The notes under the pieces: generated by a model | What the model saw: the letters and a program-made list of their open reading frames with translations, nothing else | What the model was told of the DNA's origin: nothing | Databases searched by the model: none | Position numbers and translations under genes: made by a program | Shown: piece by piece, positions 25,187-31,528 of the stretch | How the letters are laid out: each line of letters begins with the position of its first letter | Position numbering within the stretch: position 1 is the first letter of the stretch | NCBI GenBank assembly: GCA_035943355.1 | Contig: DASZCG010000193.1 | Span: forward strand, 1 to 31,528 | Source of the DNA: 20CM-2-65-7 sp035943355 | GTDB lineage: Bacteria; Gemmatimonadota; Gemmatimonadetes; Gemmatimonadales; GWC2-71-9 | Direction of reading: 5' to 3' | Length of the DNA stretch: 31,528 nt

Positions 25187-27181
25187 ATGCGCGAGCCAAA
25201 TGTGCGGCTGGAAGGGCGGATCCTCTACCTGACGGAGGACCCCGGCTTTGTGCGCCACCAGCTTGCGGGAAACGATCCGGCCTGGTCACCGGCCATCACG
25301 CTGCGCAGCGACATCTCCACCGATGAAATCACTCCCGCATACATCTGCTACTACTACGATGAAACGCTCGGCGAATTCCCGTACCTCGGCCTGAAGTGCC
25401 GCGACGAATTCCCGATCACGCGCGGCTCCGTGAAGCGCGGTGGCTTCGTGGCGTCCGTCAGTGGCAAGCGCCGCGGCAAGGGCTCATCGCGCGAGCAGTC
25501 GCCGTACGCCGAGATGTGTGCCGGCATCAAGCTGGTTGTGGCGGAGAGCATCGAGCGGATTTACCGCGAGAACTGCCAGAACCTCGGCGTCCTGACGACG
25601 ACCGACTTTTCGATTCTGGACAAGGTCCGCCGTGGTGAAAGCATTCCGCTCGCGGCGTTCACCGCCGGCGAGGGCGAGATCACGCGGGGCATCATCGAGC
25701 ACGGCGGGCTGTTCAGCTACAACATGGCACGGCTGAAGGGGCAGGTCGTGCTGCATCCGCCAGAGACGGCCAAGCGCCCGATGACACTGGGAGAACGAAT
25801 CCTGGCGCGCCGCTGGGTCGTCGATCCAGCCAAGGGCAAGATCGGCGTTCCGGCGGTGAAGCCCGGCGACGAAGGCTTCGTCCTGACCGACATCCGCTTC
25901 AGCCACGAATACGTGACGCCGATGGCGGCGATCTTTTTCGAGCAGCTGGTCGGCAAAGACGCGAAGGTCAACGATCCCGGCTCGATCCTGATGTTCCGCG
26001 ATCACCTCACATTTCTACCCGAAGCGATGACCCCGGAGCGCGTTAAGGAAGGCCTGCTCGACGTCGCGCTGCAGCTCGAGAAGAAGCAGCGCGAGTTCGC
26101 GACGGCGCAGGGCATCAAGCTCTACGGCGAGCTGCGGCTCGGGCACCACGGATCAGAGGCGATCTGTCACTCCAAGATTCTCGAAGCGCACGCTCTCCCA
26201 GGGCAGGTCATCATCGGATCCGATTCGCACACACCGCATGCCGGGGCGGTGGGGTGCATCGCATTCGGCGTCGGAACGACGGCGATTTTCAATTCGTGGA
26301 TCACCAAGGACGTGCGCCTGCAGGTCCCTGAGACCGTCAAAGTCGTGATCCGCGGTCACAAGCCCGACAATGTCACGGCCAAGGACTTCATGCTCGAGGT
26401 CCTGCGCCACCCGTATGTGAAAACGGGCAAGGCGATTGGGAAACTGGTGGAGTACTGTGGCGATGCTGTCGAGGCGCTGTCGGTCGACGAGCGGGCCACG
26501 ATGACGAACATGACGGCGGAAGTGGGCGGCTTCACCGGCTACGTCGCGCCGGACGACAAGACCGTCGCATACCTGATGGATTATCGCAAGCTGTCCCGCA
26601 TGGAGGCGGAGCGGCTGTGTGCCGGCCTGGCGAGCGACACGGACGCGGAGTACTGCGAGGTGATCGAGATCGACGCGGCCGGCATTCGCCCGATGATCGC
26701 GCTTCCCGGCGATCCCGGAAACGGTCTCTACATCGACGACGTCGCGCAGCGGATCAAGGTCGACATCGCCTATGCGGGCTCGTGCACGGCCGGCAAAAAA
26801 GAGGACATGGACATGTATGCGCGCGTTCTCGCCGAGGCGGCGAGCCGCGGCCAGCGCGTGGCGCCGTGGGTGCGCTTCTTCATTCAGTGCGGATCGCAGG
26901 ACGTCAAACGCTACTGCGAGGAGCGCGGCTACCTGGACGTTTTCCAGCGAGTGGGGGCGACCTTCCTCGAGCCGTCATGCGGGGCGTGCATCAACGCGGG
27001 ACCCGGCGTCTCCAAAACCCGGGAGGAAGTGACGATCAGCGCGATCAACCGCAACTTCCCGGGCCGTTCGGGACCGGGGCAGCTCTATCTGGCGAACCCC
27101 TACACGGTGGCCGCGTCCGCCATCACCGGCTACATCACTGCGTGGGAGCCGGGAATGGTTTTGCAAAACTCCGCTTCATAG
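25187..27181 (+). CDS. Aconitase-family hydratase with N-terminal swivel domain
   Basis: 664-residue [4Fe-4S] hydro-lyase of the aconitase/isopropylmalate isomerase superfamily. The swivel (LeuD-like) domain comes first (about residues 1-160), including SDISTDEITPA and the active-site motif GSSRE at 99-103. A LeuC-like catalytic domain follows with SDSHTPHAG and cluster ligands C533 (GSCTAG), C598 and C601 (CGAC). In most bacterial AcnA proteins the swivel is C-terminal; AcnB has it N-terminal but behind a HEAT-like domain that is absent here. Aconitate hydratase is the likeliest role, but 2-methylisocitrate or homoaconitate-type substrates remain possible. The ATG at 25187 was chosen over the in-frame ATG at 25130, which lies over the start of the divergent gene. 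The 3' end overlaps the convergent lipoprotein-like gene by 6 bp. Confidence 0.9.
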   Translation: MREPNVRLEGRILYLTEDPGFVRHQLAGNDPAWSPAITLRSDISTDEITPAYICYYYDETLGEFPYLGLKCRDEFPITRGSVKRGGFVASVSGKRRGKGSSREQSPYAEMCAGIKLVVAESIERIYRENCQNLGVLTTTDFSILDKVRRGESIPLAAFTAGEGEITRGIIEHGGLFSYNMARLKGQVVLHPPETAKRPMTLGERILARRWVVDPAKGKIGVPAVKPGDEGFVLTDIRFSHEYVTPMAAIFFEQLVGKDAKVNDPGSILMFRDHLTFLPEAMTPERVKEGLLDVALQLEKKQREFATAQGIKLYGELRLGHHGSEAICHSKILEAHALPGQVIIGSDSHTPHAGAVGCIAFGVGTTAIFNSWITKDVRLQVPETVKVVIRGHKPDNVTAKDFMLEVLRHPYVKTGKAIGKLVEYCGDAVEALSVDERATMTNMTAEVGGFTGYVAPDDKTVAYLMDYRKLSRMEAERLCAGLASDTDAEYCEVIEIDAAGIRPMIALPGDPGNGLYIDDVAQRIKVDIAYAGSCTAGKKEDMDMYARVLAEAASRGQRVAPWVRFFIQCGSQDVKRYCEERGYLDVFQRVGATFLEPSCGACINAGPGVSKTREEVTISAINRNFPGRSGPGQLYLANPYTVAASAITGYITAWEPGMVLQNSAS

Positions 27182-27886
27182 GCTGCCGCGGATCTTCACC
27201 TTCAGGGCGTGCGCGGAGCTCCCGAAGTCCTTCGACGCATCCCCCCACGCCGCATCGATCGTGAACTGGCCGCTCACACCGCCCTTGTACACGGTGAACG
27301 TCGTTCCTCCACCGCCGAGCGTGTTGCCGCTGCCGTAGTGACTCTCCGTAGTGCGCAGGTGCCCGCCGGCCGACTGCGCCTTTGTCACGCTGCCGTTGGC
27401 GATCTGATGGATCACGAATCCCGTGCCGGTCCCCGCGGTCTCGAGCGTAAACTGATTCCACAGTGAGTCGCTGACGGGGGCGCGGCCCGATCCGAGCAGA
27501 AAGAAGACCGTGTCGACGGTGCTGGTCGTGGAATCGTAGCCGTTCCAGGCGAGAATGGCCGTCAGATTGCTCGTGATGTGCACGCCGCTCTGGGTGGCAT
27601 CGATATCGAACTCGATGCCGACCAGCCGGGTGGTATCGCCGCCTTCGACAATGTGCGATGCGCGATCGATGAAGGGAAAGACGAGCGCCGACATCAGGGC
27701 ATAGAGTCCCGAATCGCCGGTAAACGAAGCGTCCAGCGTCGTGTCGTGCAGGAAGGCGGAGTCGAGGGCGGCGCGCACGGCGTGAAGCTCGGGACCGCTC
27801 ACGAGGTCCGGGTCCACGCCGCTGCTGTCAGAGCACGCGACGGTCGCCCCGGCGAGCGCCAGGAGAAGAATCCAGGATTTTTTCAT
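27176..27886 (-). CDS. Putative lipoprotein of unknown function
   Basis: 236 residues. The basic start MKKSWILLLALAGATVAC, followed by SDSSG, resembles a lipoprotein signal, although the -3 residue is Thr rather than the usual Leu. The rest is Gly/Ser/Thr-rich with alternating polar and hydrophobic residues, suggesting beta structure; no catalytic motif was recognised. It is the last gene of a minus-strand run, 17 bp after the glycosidase-like gene, so probably part of the same cell-envelope operon. Its stop overlaps the aconitase stop region by 6 bp. Confidence 0.7.
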   Translation of the reverse strand: MKKSWILLLALAGATVACSDSSGVDPDLVSGPELHAVRAALDSAFLHDTTLDASFTGDSGLYALMSALVFPFIDRASHIVEGGDTTRLVGIEFDIDATQSGVHITSNLTAILAWNGYDSTTSTVDTVFFLLGSGRAPVSDSLWNQFTLETAGTGTGFVIHQIANGSVTKAQSAGGHLRTTESHYGSGNTLGGGGTTFTVYKGGVSGQFTIDAAWGDASKDFGSSAHALKVKIRGSL

Positions 27887-27903
27887 CGGCCGGAAATATG
27901 GTA

Positions 27904-29100
27904 CTACTGAGCCCCGCCGGGAACCGTCAGCGCCGTAGTGCGATAGGGCCGGAGCGAGTCACGCTGGTACACGCTGCGCGGGTTCCACAATACCCACGAC
28001 GTGATTCCCAATTCCTCGGCCGCGCGGATCTGCTCGCGAATCTCGTGCGGCGTATAGCGCGGCTTCCGGCGTCCCAGTGTGAACGCCTGCAGATAGGGAC
28101 GAATGGTCGCAGCCCTGGCGTAGGGACGCGACCGCTCTATCGCTTGGCTTAGGGCATTGCGAACAACTCGATATGGCTCGCCGTTGGGCCACGCCAGTCC
28201 GTAGCTGCCGCGATAGTAATGGCTGGGATACACCATCGGCAGAACGACGTCGGCAACGGTGATGAAGTCCTCCCATACCTGACCAATGCCGAGATCGCCG
28301 GTCGCCGATGACGTCAGACCAAAGATGTCGAACGTGACCGGCACGCCCAGCGGCTGCAGGCGCTTCGCGAGAATCGCGATACCCGCCTGGACTCCGGCGC
28401 GCTGCGTCTCGCCGGCCTTGCGCGCCGGGAAGATGGCCTGCGCCATCGCGTCCTTGGGCTCGTCGGGGAAGCGCACGTAGTCGAACTGCACCTCGTTGAA
28501 CCCGAACCGGATCGCTTCAGCGGCGAGCTGCGCCGCGTAGATCCACACGGAGTCGTTGTACGCATCGACCCACGACATGCCGATACGGTCGTGCCACAGG
28601 CCGCCGTCGCGGTGCTGCACGGACCATTTGGGTTTGTTCTCGGCGAGCAGCGGATCTTTTGCGACGACGATGCGCGCGATGGCGTAGATGTCGTGGGCGC
28701 GCAGCGTGTCGAGCTTCGAGTGCACGTCGCGCGTCCTCACGCATTTTGTGGCGCCAATGTCCTGCGCCACTTTTACCTCCGAGGGATAGAGCAGGCAGCC
28801 GGTGTCGTCCTTCACGTCGATGACGAAGGCGTTGATTTCGGTGGAATCGGCGAGACTGACGAGCTGCGCGAGCTTGCTCCCACCGAATGCCCACGCGTTG
28901 ACGTACAGCGCTTTGATCGGCTCAGCGGCAGGTCCGTTGTCGAACAGGGGCTCGGGGAGCACGTAGCGCAGCTCGACGCCACGCAGCCGCATGCTGTCGG
29001 GCGATGCAGGCAGCTGCTGGGCAAAAAGGCCGCGACTCATAGTCGCGGCCCCGAGCAAAATGGCGCCGACTTGGCCAAACCTCATAGGGGCAACCAACAT
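27904..29100 (-). CDS. Putative glycoside hydrolase (DUF4015-like)
   Basis: About 398 residues with an N-terminal signal segment (MRFGQVGAILLGAATMSRGLFAQ). The body is a TIM-barrel-like glycosidase of the family known as putative glycosyl hydrolase / DUF4015. Seen here: IKALYVNAWAFGG, INAFVIDVKDDTG, IYAIARIVVAKDP, FNEVQFDYVRFPDE, VTFDIFG, VVLPMVYPSHY and ITSWVLWNPRSVY. The Asp/Glu in NEVQFDYVRFPDE is the probable active-site cluster. The substrate is unknown; polysaccharide or cell-wall glycan is inferred. The ATG at 29100 or the ATG at 29085 could start it; neither has a strong ribosome site, and a TTG at 29124 is less likely. It is 35 bp after the M14-like peptidase gene on the same strand. 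Confidence 0.82.
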   Translation of the reverse strand: MLVAPMRFGQVGAILLGAATMSRGLFAQQLPASPDSMRLRGVELRYVLPEPLFDNGPAAEPIKALYVNAWAFGGSKLAQLVSLADSTEINAFVIDVKDDTGCLLYPSEVKVAQDIGATKCVRTRDVHSKLDTLRAHDIYAIARIVVAKDPLLAENKPKWSVQHRDGGLWHDRIGMSWVDAYNDSVWIYAAQLAAEAIRFGFNEVQFDYVRFPDEPKDAMAQAIFPARKAGETQRAGVQAGIAILAKRLQPLGVPVTFDIFGLTSSATGDLGIGQVWEDFITVADVVLPMVYPSHYYRGSYGLAWPNGEPYRVVRNALSQAIERSRPYARAATIRPYLQAFTLGRRKPRYTPHEIREQIRAAEELGITSWVLWNPRSVYQRDSLRPYRTTALTVPGGAQ

Positions 29101-29135
29101 AGGAATTGGCCCCAAACGCGGCAAGGATTAGGGCC

Positions 29136-31528
29136 TCATCTGGCCCGTAAGCTATTGAATAGCAAGGGGTAGGTGGCAAGGCTTTGGCCCCGGTACAGCG
29201 GTCGCATGCCGAACAGGATTACCCGTCCTGTTCCTTCCTGCACCTCGACGATCGCGGCTTTCCCGGCCACCCGCTCGGGGTGCAAGACCCACCCGGACAA
29301 CAGGACCTTGTCGGCGTCCTCCGGCCAGCGCCCCACCACGCGCGCCGCGGTTGAATCCAGCACCTCGAAGGCCGGGCTCCCCTGGAACCAGCCGATCGTC
29401 TCGCGCGGCAAACCGTGCGCAATCGCCTGGGTGGTGTCCAGCTGGAGCCGGAAAATCGATCCGGGCGCGTAAAAGTCTTCGTCGCTCACCGCCTCGAGCA
29501 CGTTGCGCACCGGCAGCAGCAGCGCTTGAATCGCGAAGCGACTCGCTTCGTTGAGGGCGATGAGGGTGCCGCCGGCGTCGACAAACTGGCGCAGGGCGTC
29601 ACTGCCTTCAGGCCCCAGGCCGCCCGCATACGGAGCCGGATAGCGCGATGGCAGACCCTCCAGGATGTCGCGCGGCGATTGATCCGGCAGGATGATGACG
29701 TCGAAGCGGTCGTTCAACTTTCCGGCTTTCACTGTGGAATCGACGAGCGAGGTGTACGGCACCTTCCAGTTGTCGAATACCCAGCGTGTCCAGCCCTCGT
29801 CCATCGTGGCGTCGTACGACTTGTAAACACCGATTCTCACGGAGTCGGCGGCGACGCGCCCCCCCCCGATCGGGCTTACGGCACGGGGCGTGATCAGGCC
29901 CGACAAGGGCACTCGCAACGAATCGGTCGCAGCGATCGCCGTGACACCCATGAGCAGCGGCAATGTGTGCGCCGTGACGTCGTAGGGCCGCTCCGGCGGG
30001 CCGCCCGGATACTGCCGGCGATCGGGGTAGTGCTGCACCTCGAGCAACGTCTTGGCGAATGACGCATACGGCTGCCGCATCACGACGACGTAGCTGCCGG
30101 CGGAGTGGCGCTGACCCTGCAGCGTGAAGCTCTGCAGCGCGCTGCGGATCTCGACGCCGCCGCGGTGCAGGATCCCGAGCAGGGCGCTGAGCGCCACCGA
30201 GTCCTGGCGAGCGGGAATGACGTACGCGTACGGCCACTCGCGCCAACCGCGTGCGGCGCGCCACTCGACGGTGAGGAAGCTCGAAAGCCAGCGCTCCCGC
30301 TGCTTTGCGGCGTGCACCAGCAGCGCGTAGGCGCCTTCGGTCTGATACGAGACGATGTCGCGGATCGTCCAGCGGCCGCCGCGCCAGGGGTTGGTGAAGT
30401 TCCAGGAGCGCTCACGCGGATTGTAGCCGCGCGAGCGTGCCTCGAGACGATCGAAGGGGATGTCAACCGGCGACGCGAGGTCCGCGCTCGCGGTCTCCGA
30501 CAGAATGCGCACCGCGCCGTGATAGTGCTGATAGGCCCGCGCCGGCGTCCACGCATCGTACGTCGAGTTGATCGAGATGCCGGTCTTGCCTTGCGACGCG
30601 AGCTCCCACGCCATGTCGGCGCCCAGCGCGTTGACGCCGTCGATCAACAGCGGATCGATGTTCGGCTCGACCGGATCGAGATAGGGCGGCAGAAACAGCC
30701 GCGCCCCCTCCGTTCCCATCTGATGAATGTCGTGGACGATCTGGGGATGCCACACGTTGTACAGCGAATCCACGGTGAGCCGGGTTTCCACCTGCGTAAA
30801 CGCATACCAGTCGCGGTTGTTGTCGTGGCCCGTGTAGTAGTGGTACAGCTCGGGCGGCGACGTTCCCTCGGCGGCGGTCCCCAGCGTGCGGTTGTACCAC
30901 TTCGCCACAATCGTCACGCCGTCGGGATTCTGCGATGGCACGAGCCACAGGATCACATTGTCCAGGATCTCGCGCGTCTCTGCGCTCGTGTCCGTGGCCA
31001 GCCGATACGCCAGCGCCACCGGCGTCAGGTGCCCGCCGACTTCGGTCGAGTGAATGCTCGAGGTGATCAGGACGATGGTCTTGCCATTGTGCACCGCCTC
31101 GCGCGCCGCGCGACTGGTATGGAAGCCGCGCGGATCGGCGAGCGACGCGTTGTTCAACCGGTAGTAGTCGAGCCGGCGCAGGTTCGCCGGGCTCGAAATC
31201 ACGAGCGCGATGAAGGGCGCCCCCAGCGTCGTCTTGCCAAGCTCGCGCATATCAACGCGGTCGCTCGCCTTTGCAAGGGCCTCGAAATAGCGCACTAAAA
31301 CCGGCCACTCCACGAGCTTCCGGTCATCACCCGGATCGAAGCCCAGGATGGAGCGCGGCGTTGGAATGACGGGTGGTGGCGGGGGGGGAGCTTTGCGAGC
31401 GGCCGCCGGCGGAGGCGGCGGCGCTGGGCGACGTGTCGACTTGGGCCGCGGTTGCTGCGCGTGCAGCGACCCCGCCCCCGCCCCCGCCCCCGCCCCCGCT
31501 CCCGCCGCCAACGTCGCGGCTGTGAGCG
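29136..31528 (-). CDS. M14-like zinc carboxypeptidase family protein with GATase-like domain (5' end outside window)
   Basis: At least 797 residues, open to the right edge. The frame continues past the TTG at 31511 (reading LTAATLAAG), so the true start lies beyond the window. A signal-like N-terminus of Ala-Gly repeats and a Pro-rich segment precede the peptidase domain. That domain has zinc motif HSTE, HDNNRD, a His in IVHDIHQM and the catalytic-Glu segment ILSETASA. The C-terminal domain is GATase-like (IGVYKSYDATMDEGW, PYTS, VIILPD, FVDAGGTLIALNE), matching the architecture of the gene at 17018-19771. Two homopolymers lie inside the gene: C9 at 29859-29867 and G8 at 31381-31388. It heads the minus-strand run with the glycosidase-like and lipoprotein-like genes. 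Probably a secreted peptidase. Confidence 0.86.
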   Translation of the reverse strand, partial: LTAATLAAGAGAGAGAGAGSLHAQQPRPKSTRRPAPPPPPAAARKAPPPPPPVIPTPRSILGFDPGDDRKLVEWPVLVRYFEALAKASDRVDMRELGKTTLGAPFIALVISSPANLRRLDYYRLNNASLADPRGFHTSRAAREAVHNGKTIVLITSSIHSTEVGGHLTPVALAYRLATDTSAETREILDNVILWLVPSQNPDGVTIVAKWYNRTLGTAAEGTSPPELYHYYTGHDNNRDWYAFTQVETRLTVDSLYNVWHPQIVHDIHQMGTEGARLFLPPYLDPVEPNIDPLLIDGVNALGADMAWELASQGKTGISINSTYDAWTPARAYQHYHGAVRILSETASADLASPVDIPFDRLEARSRGYNPRERSWNFTNPWRGGRWTIRDIVSYQTEGAYALLVHAAKQRERWLSSFLTVEWRAARGWREWPYAYVIPARQDSVALSALLGILHRGGVEIRSALQSFTLQGQRHSAGSYVVVMRQPYASFAKTLLEVQHYPDRRQYPGGPPERPYDVTAHTLPLLMGVTAIAATDSLRVPLSGLITPRAVSPIGGGRVAADSVRIGVYKSYDATMDEGWTRWVFDNWKVPYTSLVDSTVKAGKLNDRFDVIILPDQSPRDILEGLPSRYPAPYAGGLGPEGSDALRQFVDAGGTLIALNEASRFAIQALLLPVRNVLEAVSDEDFYAPGSIFRLQLDTTQAIAHGLPRETIGWFQGSPAFEVLDSTAARVVGRWPEDADKVLLSGWVLHPERVAGKAAIVEVQEGTGRVILFGMRPLYRGQSLATYPLLFNSLRAR
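29859..29867 (-). repeat. C9 (G9 on coding strand) homopolymer in the M14-like gene
   Basis: Nine consecutive C on the plus strand encode a Gly run in an SPIGGGR stretch of the M14-like gene. A one-base change would shift the frame before the GATase-like domain. Confidence 0.9.
31381..31388 (-). repeat. G8 (C8 on coding strand) homopolymer in the M14-like gene
   Basis: Eight consecutive G encode part of the Pro-rich linker behind the signal region. A slip here would truncate the whole peptidase domain. Confidence 0.85.
31471..31506. repeat. Hexanucleotide repeat in the signal-peptide region of the M14-like gene
   Basis: Six tandem copies of CCCGCC, the fifth reading CCCGCT, encode alternating Ala-Gly on the minus strand. 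Loss or gain of one unit changes the protein by exactly two residues without a frameshift, altering the length of the hydrophobic stretch that precedes SLHAQQ. Confidence 0.85.

Noticed and set aside
30105..31298. 397-codon plus-strand frame opposite the second M14-like gene
   Set aside because: Antisense shadow; the minus strand holds HSTE, HDNNRD and SETAS.
31471..31506. CRISPR-like or satellite array
   Set aside because: Units are 6 bp with no spacers; it is a coding microsatellite.

Overview
This window is high-GC and gene-dense, from a free-living Gram-negative bacterium. The likely source is Gemmatimonadota or a similar soil lineage. That placement is an inference from secreted peptidases with characteristic domain tails, a TonB-type receptor whose C-terminus carries a GNGDG loop, a fused E1 alpha/beta dehydrogenase, and a Ser/Thr kinase of the family expanded in such genomes. 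No rRNA, tRNA, CRISPR array, insertion sequence or phage gene was seen. Fourteen of the protein genes are complete; one is cut at each edge. No gene-free stretch exceeds about 160 bp.

Left block, plus strand (1-9065): an M1-type metallopeptidase cut by the left edge, an S41 (CtpA-like) peptidase, a fused two-subunit 2-oxoacid dehydrogenase E1, and a large membrane protein joining a transporter-like half to a spermidine-synthase-like domain and a helical tail. Gaps are 20 and 13 bp, and the last pair overlaps by 11 bp, so the four look like one transcription unit. The run meets a minus-strand Ser/Thr kinase (8959-10896) tail to tail. Their low-complexity C-termini are encoded on opposite strands of the same G-tract-rich DNA.

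Middle (10897-17018): a 135-bp region separates the kinase from a divergent Lon protease. Lon is followed 22 bp later by a TonB-dependent-receptor-like outer-membrane protein. That gene converges on a TetR regulator, and the two stop codons sit in one CTAG. A perfect 13-bp-arm palindrome lies directly before the TetR start.

Minus-strand accessory block (17018-25131), in transcription order: beta-propeller-like exported protein, M28 peptidase, intrinsic terminator, protein of unknown function, TrmB-like regulator, alpha/beta hydrolase, M14-like peptidase, then TetR. The last steps overlap (GTGA junction, 46-bp overlap), which suggests coupled expression.

Right block (25187-31528): a plus-strand aconitase-family enzyme with its swivel domain at the N-terminus, convergent with a minus-strand run of M14-like peptidase (cut by the right edge), DUF4015-like glycosidase and lipoprotein-like protein. 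The window holds six peptidases (M1, S41, Lon, M28, two M14-like), four or five of them probably exported. This fits a protein-degrading lifestyle with surface uptake. Both DNA-binding regulators and the kinase appear to start with GTG.
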